DNA from: Streptomyces sp. A3M-1-3
GTDB lineage: Bacteria; Actinomycetota; Actinomycetes; Streptomycetales; Streptomycetaceae
Direction: 5' to 3'
Assembly (NCBI RefSeq): GCF_024213665.1
Contig: NZ_JANAVP010000034.1
Coordinates: 17,543 to 81,542, forward strand
Length of the DNA stretch: 64,000 nt
Shown: positions 40,940 through 50,553 of the stretch, piece by piece
Layout of the letters: every line of letters starts with the position of its first letter
Numbering within the stretch: position 1 is the stretch's first letter
The notes under the pieces: model-generated
What the model saw: the letters and a program-made list of their open reading frames with translations, nothing else
Databases searched by the model: none
What the model was told of the DNA's origin: nothing
Program-made: the position numbers and the translations under genes

Positions 40940-41878
40940 GTGCTGGAAGAGGTGGAACGCTGGCTGAGCAGGCGTTCCTGGTCTGCGGCCGACCGCCCGC
41001 TCGACCGGCTGATCGCCGCCAAGCGCGGTACGACCGTCAGTGTCGTCCTGCCCGCGCTCAATGAGCAGGACACGGTCGGCGAGATCGTCACCGTGATCCG
41101 CCGCGAGCTGATGGAGGCCGTCCCGCTCGTCGACGAGCTGGTGGTCGTCGACTCCGGCTCGACCGACCGTACGGCGGAGGTGGCGGCGGCGGCCGGCGCG
41201 CGGGTCGTACACCGCGACGCGATCCTGCCGCGGCTGCCCGCCGTGCCCGGCAAGGGCGAGGTGCTGTGGCGCTCGCTGCTGGTGACCGGCGGCGACATCG
41301 TCTGCTTCGTCGACGCCGACCTGAAGGACTTCTCCGCGGACTTCGTGTCCGGGATCGTCGGGCCGCTGCTCACCGATCCGGACGTGCAGTTCGTGAAGGC
41401 GATGTACGACCGGCCGCTGGCCGGCGCCGCCGGTCAGGGCGGGCGGGTGACCGAGCTGGTGGCGCGGCCCCTGCTGAACCTCCACTGGCCCCAGCTGGCC
41501 GGGTTCGTGCAGCCGCTGGGCGGCGAGTACGCGGCCCGGCGCTCGCTGCTGGAGCGGCTGCCCTTCCCGGTCGGGTACGGCGTGGAGCTCGGGCTGCTCG
41601 TCGACTCGCTGCACACGGTGGGCCTGGACGCGCTGGCCCAGGTAGACGTCGGGGTACGCGTCCACCGTCACCAGGACGGGCAGGCGCTCGGCCGGATGGC
41701 CGCGGCGATCTACCGGACCGCCCAACTCCGCCTCTCGCGCGGGCATCTGGTGCGGCCGGCGCTCACGCAGTTCGAGCGGGGCGAGGACGGGTTCGTACCG
41801 CGTACGCACGCGGTGGACACCGAGGAGCGGCCGCCGATGCTGGACATTCGCGAGTACGCGGCGCGGCGCGCGGCGTAG
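40940..41878 (+). CDS. gpgS: glucosyl-3-phosphoglycerate synthase-like GT2/GT81 enzyme
   Basis: 312 residues from GTG 40940, with AGGAGA 7 nt upstream; longer in-frame starts lack this. GT-A fold: VSVVLPALNEQDTVGEIV, DELVVVDSGSTDRTAEVA, DXD-type motif FVDADLKDF, and PLGGEYAARRSLLERLPF for acceptor binding. The enzyme transfers glucose from a nucleotide sugar to 3-phosphoglycerate, first step of glucosylglycerate (compatible solute, or methylglucose polysaccharide primer). It lies 76 nt before otsA, in keeping with an osmolyte role. Confidence 0.88.
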   Translation: MLEEVERWLSRRSWSAADRPLDRLIAAKRGTTVSVVLPALNEQDTVGEIVTVIRRELMEAVPLVDELVVVDSGSTDRTAEVAAAAGARVVHRDAILPRLPAVPGKGEVLWRSLLVTGGDIVCFVDADLKDFSADFVSGIVGPLLTDPDVQFVKAMYDRPLAGAAGQGGRVTELVARPLLNLHWPQLAGFVQPLGGEYAARRSLLERLPFPVGYGVELGLLVDSLHTVGLDALAQVDVGVRVHRHQDGQALGRMAAAIYRTAQLRLSRGHLVRPALTQFERGEDGFVPRTHAVDTEERPPMLDIREYAARRAA

Positions 41879-41954
41879 GGGTCGGCGTGAAAGCGCGGCG
41901 TAAGTGTCCCCTTCCGTACGTTTGAGCGTTTCCGTGACGGGCTAGGTTCGCGTC

Positions 41955-43430
41955 ATGGCTTCCCAGCTCGGTGCCCAGGTCCTTGTCGCGTCCAACCGCG
42001 GCCCGGTGTCGTACGCGCTCGGCGAGGACGGCGCGCTCACCGCCCGGCGTGGCGGCGGCGGGCTGGTCTCCGGCCTTTCCTCCATCGGTCCGGAGACGGA
42101 GGCGGTGTGGGTCTGCGCGGCCCTCGGGGACGGCGACCGGGAGGCCGCGAGGCGCACCGGCGGGGACCTCGACCCGGCGGACACCGGTGGACAGCGCGTC
42201 CGGATGCTGGACATCGACCCGGACATCTTCGCCGCCGCGTACAACGGCGTCGCCAACTCCACGCTCTGGTTTGTCCACCATCTGCTCTACCAGACTCCGC
42301 TTGAGCCGTCGTTCGGGGCGGAGTTCCGGGCGCAGTGGGCGTCTTACGAGCTGTACAACACGGCCTTCGCCGACGCGCTCGCCGACGAGGCCGCGGAGGG
42401 CGCGGCCGTATTGGTGCAGGACTACCACCTCGCGCTGGTGCCCGGGATGCTCCGCGAGCGCCGCCCCGACCTGCGGATCGGCCACTTCTCGCACACGCCG
42501 TGGGCGCCGGTTTCGTACTACCGGATGCTGCCCGACGACATCGCCGAGAAGCTGCTCCTCGGCATCCTGGGCGCGGACCGGGCTGCGTTCCTCACCCACC
42601 GGTGGGCGCAGGCGTTCATGGGTTGCGCCCAGCAAGTGCTCGGCGCGGACTGCCTGACCCAGTGGCCGAAGGACGACACACCCAGCCTGGTGTCGTTCGC
42701 GCCGGGGCGGGCGGCGCACAAGACGTGGATCAATGTCCACGGGCTCGGCGCGGACGCCGACTTCCTGCGCGAGCGCGCGCACCGGCCGGATGTGAACGAG
42801 CGGATGGCGGCGCTGCGCGAGCAGATCGGTCCCGGCCGCAAGACCGTCGTCCGCGTCGACCGGACCGAGCTGTCGAAGAACATCGTGCGCGGGCTGCTGG
42901 CCTACCGGCAGCTGCTGGCGGACCGCCCGGAGTGGCGGGAACGGGTGGTGCACGTCGCCTTCGCATACCCGTCACGCCAGGACCTGGCGGTGTACCGCGA
43001 GTACACGGCGGAGGTCCAGCGCCTGACGGACGAGATCAACGCGGAGTACGGCACGGAGGGCTGGACCCCGGTGATCCTCCACGTCAAGGACGACTTCGCC
43101 CGCTCCCTGGCCGCGTACCGGCTGGCGGACGTGGCCCTGGTCAACCCGATCCGCGACGGCATGAACCTGGTCGCGAAGGAGGTCCCGGTCGTCTCGGACG
43201 AGGGCTGCGCGCTGGTGCTGTCGCGGGAGGCGGGGGCGTACGAGGAGCTGGGAGAGGAGGCGATCGTCGTCAACCCGTACGACGTCCTGGGCACGGCGGA
43301 GGCGCTGCACGAGGCACTGACGATGCCGCCGGGCGAGCGAGCGGAACGCACCAAGCGCCTGGCGGCGGCAGCAACGGCCCTCCCGCCCCAGCAGTGGTTC
43401 CTGGACCAGCTCAACGCCCTGACGGCCTAG
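41955..43430 (+). CDS. otsA: trehalose-6-phosphate synthase
   Basis: 491 residues from ATG 41955. GT20 fold: VLVASNRGPVSYAL, GGGLVSGLSS for the UDP- or GDP-glucose site, WFVHHLLYQ, VLVQDYHLALVPGMLRER, and late NPIRDGMNLVAKE. Makes trehalose 6-phosphate from a nucleotide glucose and glucose 6-phosphate in the cytoplasm. Its partner otsB is at 47992; in the arrangement I remember from other Streptomyces the two are adjacent, here 4.5 kb of unrelated genes lie between them. Confidence 0.95.
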   Translation: MASQLGAQVLVASNRGPVSYALGEDGALTARRGGGGLVSGLSSIGPETEAVWVCAALGDGDREAARRTGGDLDPADTGGQRVRMLDIDPDIFAAAYNGVANSTLWFVHHLLYQTPLEPSFGAEFRAQWASYELYNTAFADALADEAAEGAAVLVQDYHLALVPGMLRERRPDLRIGHFSHTPWAPVSYYRMLPDDIAEKLLLGILGADRAAFLTHRWAQAFMGCAQQVLGADCLTQWPKDDTPSLVSFAPGRAAHKTWINVHGLGADADFLRERAHRPDVNERMAALREQIGPGRKTVVRVDRTELSKNIVRGLLAYRQLLADRPEWRERVVHVAFAYPSRQDLAVYREYTAEVQRLTDEINAEYGTEGWTPVILHVKDDFARSLAAYRLADVALVNPIRDGMNLVAKEVPVVSDEGCALVLSREAGAYEELGEEAIVVNPYDVLGTAEALHEALTMPPGERAERTKRLAAAATALPPQQWFLDQLNALTA

Positions 43431-43449
43431 CTCGTGGGCCTGCGGGCGT

Positions 43450-44121
43450 TCACGCGGACCTGGGCTGGACCAGGCCGGTCTGGTAAGCGATGACCACCAG
43501 TTGAGCCCGGTCGCGGGCGTGCAGCTTCGCCATGGACCGATGGACGTGCGTCCTGACGGTGAAGGGGCTGACGAACAGGCTCTGGGCGATTTCGTCGTTC
43601 GACAGCCCTGCCGCGACGAGGACCGTCACCTCACGTTCGCGAGTGGTCAGTACGTCGAGCGCTGCGGCAGCGCCGTCCGCGGGAGGGCCTGGCTGGGCGA
43701 GGAACTGGCTGATCAGCGCTCGGGTGGCCGTGGGGGAGAGCAACGCATCGCCTGCGGCAACAGTGCGCACGGCCGCCAGGAGAGCGTCCGCGCCGATGCC
43801 CTTGCCCAGAAATCCACTCGCGCCCGCCCGCAGGGCCTCTGCCACGTACGCGTCCATCTCGAAGGTCGTGAGGATCAGCACCCGAGTGCCCGCGAGATCG
43901 TCGTCACCGCAGATGGCAGCCGTGGCGGCGATGCCGTCCATTCCGGGCATGCGGATGTCCATGATCACGACATCGGGGCGCGCGGCGCGGACCCGTTCGA
44001 CCGCCTCGCGGCCGTCGGCGGCCTCTGCGACGACCTCCATGTCGTCGGCGGAGTCGACAAGCAGCCTGAACGTGGCCCGCAGCAGGGCCTGGTCGTCGGC
44101 GAGCAGCACCCGAATCGTCAC
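43450..44121 (-). CDS. NarL/LuxR-type response regulator
   Basis: 223 residues from GTG 44121. Receiver domain: LLADDQALLR with the acidic pocket, DVVIMDIRMPGMDG with the phospho-Asp, ILTTF, and Lys in GFLGKGIG. C-terminal LuxR HTH: LTTREREVTVLVAAGLSNDEIAQSL, then VSPFTVRTHVHR. Coupled by a GTGA overlap to the kinase upstream. Likely activates the divergently lying or neighbouring MMPL exporter gene, by context only. Confidence 0.94.
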   Translation of the reverse strand: MTIRVLLADDQALLRATFRLLVDSADDMEVVAEAADGREAVERVRAARPDVVIMDIRMPGMDGIAATAAICGDDDLAGTRVLILTTFEMDAYVAEALRAGASGFLGKGIGADALLAAVRTVAAGDALLSPTATRALISQFLAQPGPPADGAAAALDVLTTREREVTVLVAAGLSNDEIAQSLFVSPFTVRTHVHRSMAKLHARDRAQLVVIAYQTGLVQPRSA

Positions 44122-45392
44122 TGCGGGCTTCCTTCTCCGCTGTCCCGGTCCCGGTCCCGGTCCCGGTCTCCGTCACGGTCAGTGGCCCCGTCACGGTCAC
44201 GGTCACCGGTTCGCAACGGGAGCTCGGTGGACACCCGGAACCCCCCCTCGGGACGCCGGCCCGCCAGCAGCAGGCCGCCGACCGCCGCTGCCCGTTCCCG
44301 CATGCCCAGCAGTCCGTATCCCGGCGCGCTGTCCGGCCGTCGGGTCTGCGGGCTGCCGTTGTCCTCCACGGTGATCACCAGGCGGGATCCGGTGTACCGA
44401 AGGGTGACGCAGGCCGCCCGCGTGTGGGCGTGCTTGGTCACGTTGGTGAGGGCCTCCTGCACTATGCGGTACGCCGTCAGGTCCACGCCGGGCGAGACGG
44501 GCTGCTCCTCGCCCTCGCGACGGATCGCCACCTCCAACCCGGCGTGGCCGAATGCCTCTATCAGGGTGGGGAGTTGGGCCAGTCCCGGAGCGGGTTCGAG
44601 CGGGGCCTCCGCGTCGTCGGCCTGCCGCAGCAGCCCGACTGTGGCCTTCAGCTCCTGCAAGGCGGAACCAGTGGTGTCGGTGATCTGCCGCAGCACCGCG
44701 AGGGCCTGGTCGGGACGCTTGGACATCAGATGTACGGCGACGCCGGCCTGCGCGTTGGCGAGAGCGATGTGATGGGCGACCACGTCGTGCAGGTCCCGGG
44801 CGATGCGTACGCGTTCCTCCGCGACCCGCCGTCGAGCCTCCTCCTCCCGCGTCCGCTCGGCACGTTCTGCGCGTTCCTCCATGGCCGCCAGGTACGCACG
44901 GCGCGAGTGGACCGCGTCTCCGGCAGCACCGGGAAGCAGTGTCCAGGCCAGGACCGCCGCCTTCTCCGGCTCCAGCCACGAGCCCGGGCCGAAGACGACC
45001 GCGGCGCCCGTGAGCAGTGCCGCCGCGCCGAAGGAGGCGTTGCGCGTGGTGCGCCGGTCGGTGCGTACCGCGAGCCAGAAGAGCGAGAACATCACCGGAC
45101 TCAGCAGGAGCGGGTTGGCTCGCAGCCCGAGCGCCACGGCCAGGGCACCGCAGCCGGCGGTCACGGCGGTGACCGTCCGGGGCAGCCGGTCGTGCGCCGC
45201 CGCCACCGCCCCGGACACCACCGCGACCGCGATCCCGACCGTCGCCGCGGAGCCCCGCGGCGACGGGATGCCACCTGCTCCCAGCACACCCCCGAGCAGC
45301 GTGATCGCGCACAGCACCAGCGCGGTCATCCAGCCCGCCAGTCGCTTGCCGGGACGCCTCCCGTGTGGCCAGAAACCGGTCATTCCCACCAT
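44118..45392 (-). CDS. sensor histidine kinase (HisKA_3 family)
   Basis: 424 residues from ATG 45392; ATG 45383 is an alternative. Four or five membrane helices in the first 140 residues, coiled coil (ERAERAERTREEEARRRVAEE), H-box IARDLHDVVAHHIALANAQAG with the phospho-His, and HATPase_c blocks TVEDNG and GYGLLGMRERAAAVGG. The last 25 residues are an Asp/Arg repeat (DRDRDGDRDRDRDRD) made by a hexamer microsatellite just before the response regulator's start. The ligand is unknown. Confidence 0.93.
   Translation of the reverse strand: MVGMTGFWPHGRRPGKRLAGWMTALVLCAITLLGGVLGAGGIPSPRGSAATVGIAVAVVSGAVAAAHDRLPRTVTAVTAGCGALAVALGLRANPLLLSPVMFSLFWLAVRTDRRTTRNASFGAAALLTGAAVVFGPGSWLEPEKAAVLAWTLLPGAAGDAVHSRRAYLAAMEERAERAERTREEEARRRVAEERVRIARDLHDVVAHHIALANAQAGVAVHLMSKRPDQALAVLRQITDTTGSALQELKATVGLLRQADDAEAPLEPAPGLAQLPTLIEAFGHAGLEVAIRREGEEQPVSPGVDLTAYRIVQEALTNVTKHAHTRAACVTLRYTGSRLVITVEDNGSPQTRRPDSAPGYGLLGMRERAAAVGGLLLAGRRPEGGFRVSTELPLRTGDRDRDGATDRDGDRDRDRDRDSGEGSPQ
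44142..44207 (-). repeat. hexamer microsatellite at the kinase 3' end
   Basis: Eleven consecutive 6-nt units, mostly GTCCCG (4 copies) and GTCACG (3 copies) with variants, encode the alternating Asp-Arg tail of the kinase. Copy change keeps the frame but changes tail length, and shifts nothing else. Confidence 0.85.
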
Positions 45393-45468
45393 GTTCCGAG
45401 TCCTTGTGGGGCAGGGGTGCACACTCCCACGGTCGTCCGCGGTGCCGTCGTACGCACCTGGAACGTGA

Positions 45469-47736
45469 TCAGACCGAGGCGGGTGCCGGCTGCCTGGAGC
45501 CCGTCCCGTCGTCCAGCCCGCCGTCCGGCCCGCCGTCGGTCCCACGGTCGGTCTCCGTCTTCGCCGCCTTGGTCAGCTGCTCACCCTCGACGTCGACATT
45601 GGGCAGAATCCTCTCCAGCCGGCCCGGAAGCCACCATGCCTTGCGGCCGAGCAGGGCAAGCACGGCCGGGACGATCGCCATGCGGACCACGAAGGCGTCG
45701 AAGGCCACCGCGGAGGCCAGACCGAGGCCCATCATCTTCAGCATCGCATCGGGCATCCCGATGAAGCCGGCGAAGACCGCGATCATGATGAACGCAGCCG
45801 CCGCCACCACCCGTGAGCTGTGTCGGAAGCCGCTGACGACGGCCTCACCGGGCGACGCGCCGTGGACGTATGCCTCCCGCATCCGGGTGACGAGGAAGAC
45901 CTCGTAGTCCATGGCGAGACCGAAGACCACGCCGATCATGAAGATCGGCATCATCGACATCACCGGACCGGTCTGCTGCACCCCGAAGAGGTCGGCCAGC
46001 CACCCCCACTGGAAGACCGCGACGATGACACCTAGCCCGGCCAGCACGGAGAGCAGGAAGCCCAGCGCCGCCTTGACCGGCACGAGCACCGACCGGAACA
46101 CCACCATCAGCAGCAGGACCGCCAGACCGACCACGACCGCGAGATACGGCACCAGCGCGTCGGTGAGTTTCTGCGAGGTGTCGATGTTGATCGCCGTCGT
46201 CCCGGTCACCAGAACCTGCGCGCCGGTTTCGGACTTGAGCCCCTGCGCTTCCTCGCGGATGTCGTGCACCAGCTCCTTGGTCTCCGTGGTGCTGGGTCCT
46301 GTGGAGGGCACCGCCTGGAGCATCGCGGTGTCGCCCGCCTCGTTGAAGCGCGGGGGAGAGACCGTGACGACGCCGTCGGTGTCGGCGACCGTCCGCGCGA
46401 CCTGCTCGGCCGACGCCTTGGCATCGTCGGCGCCCTTGGCGTCGACAAGGATGGTCAGCGGACCGTTGAAGCCGGGGCCGAAGCCTTCCGACAGCAGGTC
46501 GTACGCGCGGCGCTGCGTCGTCGAGACGGGCTGCGCCTCATCGCCGGGCAGCGCCAGCTTCAGGTCCATCGCCGGAACGGCGACGACACCCAGACCCACC
46601 ACGCTGAACAGCAGCACCGCGATGGGCCGGCGCAGCACGAACCGCGCCCAGCGGACTCCGAGGCCCTGCCTGCGGGAGGACGCGGCGTCGGACCCGGGCC
46701 GGTCCGACCGGCCCCGGCGGGCGGCACGGGGCAGCACCTTGCGTCCGAAGAAGCCCAGCAGGGCTGGCACCAGCGTCAGCGCGACCAGCACGGCGATGAA
46801 GACCGTGGCCGCCGCCGCGAGGCCCATCTTGGTCAGCATGGGTACGCCGACGACCGACAGCCCGGCGAGAGCGATCAGTACGGTCAGGCCCGCGAACACC
46901 ACGGCCGAGCCGGCGGTGCCGACGGCGCGTCCGGCCGCTTCCTCGGGATCCCTGCCCGCCGCACGCTCGGTGCGGTAACGGGAGACGATGAACAGCGCGT
47001 AGTCGATGCCCACGGCAAGGCCGATCATCATGGCCAGCGTGCTGGTGGTGCTCGACAGACCGAGCGTGCTGCCCAGCGCAGCGATCCCCGCCACGCCGAT
47101 ACCCACCCCGATGAAAGCCGTCAGCAGCGGAAGTCCCGCGGCCGCCAGCGAGCCGAAGGTGATGACCAGGACGACGGCCGCGACAGCGACACCGATCAGT
47201 TCCCCGGCAGGCGCCGCCTCCGGGGTCTCCTTGACCGCGGTACCGCCGACCTCCACCGTCAGCCCGCCGTCACGGCCCTCCTGTATCGCGTCGTCGAGCT
47301 GCGCTTTGGTCGATTCGGTCAGGTCCGTCGGGGCGGCGTCGTACGTGACGGTGGCGTAGGCGGTCGCGCCGTCCTTGCTCACTCCGCCGGCCTTGAACGG
47401 GTCCGTGACCGACGTGACCTGCGCCGTGGCGGTCAGATCACCCAGGGTGTTCTCGATCGTCGCCTTGTGGTCGGTGGCGGTGACCTTCTGGCCGTCGGGT
47501 GCTGCGAACACCAGTCGGGCGGAGGCGCCGTCCGCCGAGCCGCCTGGGTAGCGCTCGTCCATCAGGTCGAACGCCTGCTGCGACTCCGTGCCGGGCACGG
47601 AGAATCCGTCGTCGGGCGCGGCAGGTGCCATGACGGCGCCGAAGCCGACCGCGGCCAGCACCGCCACCCAGAGCAGAGCGACGAGTCGCCGCTTCCGGAA
47701 GGTCAGCCGGCCGAGCCGGTGAAGGAATGTGGCCAC
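45469..47736 (-). CDS. MMPL-family RND transporter
   Basis: 755 residues from GTG 47736. Two MMPL repeats, each with a large outer loop and five or six helices; TM1 is RLVALLWVAVLAAVGFG. Family blocks: MMIGLAVGIDYALFIVSRYR in the first half and VVFGLAMDYEVFLVTRMREAY in the second, carrying proton-relay Asp residues. Usual role is export of lipids, siderophores or antibiotics by proton motive force. It ends about 80 nt before the kinase gene on the same strand, so transport and two-component genes form one module. Confidence 0.93.
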   Translation of the reverse strand: MATFLHRLGRLTFRKRRLVALLWVAVLAAVGFGAVMAPAAPDDGFSVPGTESQQAFDLMDERYPGGSADGASARLVFAAPDGQKVTATDHKATIENTLGDLTATAQVTSVTDPFKAGGVSKDGATAYATVTYDAAPTDLTESTKAQLDDAIQEGRDGGLTVEVGGTAVKETPEAAPAGELIGVAVAAVVLVITFGSLAAAGLPLLTAFIGVGIGVAGIAALGSTLGLSSTTSTLAMMIGLAVGIDYALFIVSRYRTERAAGRDPEEAAGRAVGTAGSAVVFAGLTVLIALAGLSVVGVPMLTKMGLAAAATVFIAVLVALTLVPALLGFFGRKVLPRAARRGRSDRPGSDAASSRRQGLGVRWARFVLRRPIAVLLFSVVGLGVVAVPAMDLKLALPGDEAQPVSTTQRRAYDLLSEGFGPGFNGPLTILVDAKGADDAKASAEQVARTVADTDGVVTVSPPRFNEAGDTAMLQAVPSTGPSTTETKELVHDIREEAQGLKSETGAQVLVTGTTAINIDTSQKLTDALVPYLAVVVGLAVLLLMVVFRSVLVPVKAALGFLLSVLAGLGVIVAVFQWGWLADLFGVQQTGPVMSMMPIFMIGVVFGLAMDYEVFLVTRMREAYVHGASPGEAVVSGFRHSSRVVAAAAFIMIAVFAGFIGMPDAMLKMMGLGLASAVAFDAFVVRMAIVPAVLALLGRKAWWLPGRLERILPNVDVEGEQLTKAAKTETDRGTDGGPDGGLDDGTGSRQPAPASV

Positions 47737-47991
47737 GGAAGAGGAGCTCCAGTCGGATCAGGACCGACCGTTGCCAACCCCCGGATCCACCGAGTGGCCG
47801 TCGGCGCGGCCGGGCGCGGGACGTAGCCTCCAGCCTCCCTGCCGACCAGGCACCGGGTCGTCGTCCCCCTGCAGGGAATCGGCCCTAGTGCCAATGCAGT
47901 ACCTGCCTGCTGGGACTACTGCGTCCGCACGAGACTCCCCGTCCCCGGAGGCCCTTCCGTCACACCATCAATATCTGCCCCCTAGGGGCCC

Positions 47992-48840
47992 CTAGACGCC
48001 GTCTGTCGCTTCTGCGAGGGCCGACAGGAAGGCCGCGACCGATTCGGGGCCCGGGAGCACGAGGTCGGCGCGCTCGGCCAGTTCGGGGACTTCCGCGCCG
48101 CTGCAGACCAGCAGGCCCGGTACGCCGTCCGAGCGGAGCTTCTCGACCGCCGCGAACGCGGCCAGGTCGCCCAGGTCGTCGCCCGCGTACAGGACGGCCT
48201 CCGCGTCCACCTCGCGCACGTACTCGGCGAGCGCCACGCCCTTGTCCATGCCCGGGGGGCGCAGTTCGAGGACCGCGCGGCCCGGTTCCAGGATCAGGCC
48301 GTGGCGGTTGGCGAGGGCCGCGAGGGGCTCCCGCAGGGCCTCGAACGCCGCCTGCGGGTCGGACGCGCGGCGGGTGTGGACCGCGACCGCCTGGCCCTTC
48401 TCCTCGATCCAGGTGCCCCGCCACGCGCCGATGGACTCCAGGAAGCCGGGCAGCTCGGCCCGCGCCGCGGCCACGCCGGGGTGCGGGGCGGGGGCGTGCA
48501 CCGTACCGCTGACGGCGTCCCAGCGTTCGGCGCCGTAGTGCCCGAGGACCACGAGGTGTTCGAGGCCCGGTACGCCGGCGAAGCCCCCGTACCGTACGGC
48601 TACGCCCGCCGGGCGCCCCGTGATGACCGCGACCGACCCGACGCGCGGCGCGAGCGCCGCGATGGCCGGGACCGCGCCGGGGTGGGCGCGGGCCTGTTCA
48701 GGGTCGGGGACGATGTCGGCGAGCGTGCCGTCGAAGTCGAGGGCGATGACGGTACGCCGCGGCTTACGCAGCAGTGCTTCGAGCCCCTCCCGCCCGGCAG
48801 CGGTGACCGGCGTCGGCAGGGTGTGCGGTTGGCTGCCCAT
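47992..48840 (-). CDS. otsB: trehalose-6-phosphate phosphatase
   Basis: 282 residues from ATG 48840. HAD fold: ALDFDGTLADIVPDP (motif I), VITGRP (motif II), YAGDDLGDLAAF (motif IV) and GMDKGVAL. Dephosphorylates trehalose 6-phosphate. It is on the opposite strand to otsA. Ends just before a short region with many CCCTA-like motifs (47981-47992) that is not obviously a terminator. Confidence 0.94.
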   Translation of the reverse strand: MGSQPHTLPTPVTAAGREGLEALLRKPRRTVIALDFDGTLADIVPDPEQARAHPGAVPAIAALAPRVGSVAVITGRPAGVAVRYGGFAGVPGLEHLVVLGHYGAERWDAVSGTVHAPAPHPGVAAARAELPGFLESIGAWRGTWIEEKGQAVAVHTRRASDPQAAFEALREPLAALANRHGLILEPGRAVLELRPPGMDKGVALAEYVREVDAEAVLYAGDDLGDLAAFAAVEKLRSDGVPGLLVCSGAEVPELAERADLVLPGPESVAAFLSALAEATDGV

Positions 48841-48901
48841 GTGTATGACCCTACCGGCGGCGGGCGGGTCCGCGGTCCCGAATCCGTTCCGCCGGTTTCC
48901 G

Positions 48902-49165
48902 TCAGCGGCGCTCGCGCTGGGCGGCCCTGATACGGCGGAGGCGGTTGACCGTCACCGGGTCGTGGGCCAGCGCCCGCGGATCGTCGAGCAGGGCGTTGAG
49001 CAACTGGTAGTAGCGGGTCGGCGAGATGCCCAGCTGCTCCCTGATCGCCCGCTCCTTGGCGCCGGGACCGGGCCACGAGCGGTGCTCCACGGCGAGCACG
49101 GCCCGGTCGCGCGCGGAGAGCGGGGCCGGGTCGTCAGGGGCATCCTCGCGGCCGTCGTCAGTCAT
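48902..49165 (-). CDS. DUF3263 protein
   Basis: 87 residues from ATG 49165. APLSARDRAVLAVEHRSWPG, then KERAIREQLGISPTRYYQLL and PRALAHDPVTVNRLRRIRAA: an HTH-like small protein with sigma-factor region 4-like spacing, conserved across actinobacteria and probably DNA-binding. The role is unknown. It lies between otsB and the sugar-binding lipoprotein, all on the same strand. Confidence 0.9.
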   Translation of the reverse strand: MTDDGREDAPDDPAPLSARDRAVLAVEHRSWPGPGAKERAIREQLGISPTRYYQLLNALLDDPRALAHDPVTVNRLRRIRAAQRERR

Positions 49166-49203
49166 ATGACCAACATAATCTGCGGCGCTCGCGCTGTTCG
49201 GCG

Positions 49204-50469
49204 CTACTCCGCGCTCTCCGCCGCCTCCGCCTCCTGGCTGATCTGGGTCAGGACGCTCTCCGGGCTGCCGTTGGGCGTGACCGCCTTGCCGATCCGCAGC
49301 TTGACGTTCTCGCTGACCTTCGCCCAGGACTTCTTGCCCACCGGGTAGAGCCTCGAAGTCGGCAGGGCCTGAAGGAACTTCTTCAGTTCGTCGTTGCCGG
49401 GGGTCTCCGCCATCGCGCGCGAGCCGCTCGTGGTGACGGGCAGCAGACCGTACTGGCTGGTGAACTTCGTGACGTTCTGCTCCGCGTAGACGAAGTCGAG
49501 GAACTTGCCGGCCTCCACCCGGTGGCCGTTGTTCTTGAACGCCATGATCCAGTCGGCGACGCCCACCGCCGCCTGCTCGTTGCCCTGGGCGCCGGGCATC
49601 GGCACCATGGCGAACTTCACGCCCTTCGCCTCGGCCTGCTTCATCAGCGTCGGGTGGCCGTTGAGCATGCCGACCTCGCCACGCGAGAACGCGTCGAACG
49701 CCTCCTGCCGGTTGAGCTTCCCGGGGGCCACCGGTCCGGTGAGGTCCTCGCCGACGAGGTCGTTCTTCAGCCAGGTGAGCGTCTTGATGTTCTCGGGGGA
49801 GTCGATCGTGTACGCGTCGTCCAAGTCGGTGTAGCCGCCGCCCCCGCTGAGCAGCCACATCATGGTCTCGGCCTGGGCCTCTTCGTTGCCCAGCGGCAGC
49901 GCGAACGGGTACTTCGCGACACTCCGGAGCTTCCTGGCGGCGCGCTGCAGCTCGTCCCAGGTCGTCGGCGGGCTCTTGATGCCGGCCTCGTCGAACAGCT
50001 CCGTGTTGTAGAAGAGCAGCCGGGTGCTGGCGACGAACGGCATGCCGTACTGCACGCGCCTCACCTGGCCGGCCTCGGAGAGCGGCCGCAGGAAGTCGGC
50101 CTGGGTGGCGACGGAGAGCAGCTCGTCCGCGCTGTAGAGCTTGTCGTCGGCGGCGTAGTCGGCGTACGCGCCGATCTGCGCGATGTCCGGTGCCTGGCCG
50201 GCCTTGTCCATCGCGGCGACCTCGGCGTCCACGTCCTCCCAGGAGTAGACGCTGACATCGACCTTGATGCCGGGGTTCTCGTCCTCGAAGGTCTTGGCGA
50301 GGTTGTTCCAGTACGACGTGGAACTGTTGCCGGGGTTGTCCCCGTAGTCCGCCGCGACCACCCTGAGGGTCACCTCGTCGGAGCTGCCGAGGCTGCCGCA
50401 GCCGGTCAGCGTCGCCGTTATGCCGAGTGCGGCCACTACCGCTGTCAGACCCAAGAAACGACGCTGCAC
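49204..50469 (-). CDS. ABC transporter sugar-binding lipoprotein
   Basis: 421 residues from GTG 50469. Signal peptide with lipobox LTGC (Cys at about residue 24). Cluster 1 binding-protein fold: LAKTFEDENPGIKVDVSVYS, GMPFVASTRLLFYNTELFDE, and ADWIMAFKNNGHRVEAGKFL. Extracellular, membrane-tethered. The permeases are not adjacent. The DasR-like site upstream (50554) and the nagK/nagA neighbours suggest an amino sugar or chitin-derived oligosaccharide as ligand (inference). Confidence 0.92.
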   Translation of the reverse strand: MQRRFLGLTAVVAALGITATLTGCGSLGSSDEVTLRVVAADYGDNPGNSSTSYWNNLAKTFEDENPGIKVDVSVYSWEDVDAEVAAMDKAGQAPDIAQIGAYADYAADDKLYSADELLSVATQADFLRPLSEAGQVRRVQYGMPFVASTRLLFYNTELFDEAGIKSPPTTWDELQRAARKLRSVAKYPFALPLGNEEAQAETMMWLLSGGGGYTDLDDAYTIDSPENIKTLTWLKNDLVGEDLTGPVAPGKLNRQEAFDAFSRGEVGMLNGHPTLMKQAEAKGVKFAMVPMPGAQGNEQAAVGVADWIMAFKNNGHRVEAGKFLDFVYAEQNVTKFTSQYGLLPVTTSGSRAMAETPGNDELKKFLQALPTSRLYPVGKKSWAKVSENVKLRIGKAVTPNGSPESVLTQISQEAEAAESAE

Positions 50470-50553
50470 AGCGCGACCCCACCCTTAAATTTGTCAGTCA
50501 TCCCCCGTGACGACCTGCGATTGTGAACTGGCATCTTCACCCAGGCGACCACC

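Noticed and set aside
47981..47992. CCCCTAGGGGCCCC-like palindrome after otsB
   Set aside because: It is a short palindrome (CCCTAGGGG) next to the stop, but it has too little loop or flanking stem to be called a terminator with confidence.
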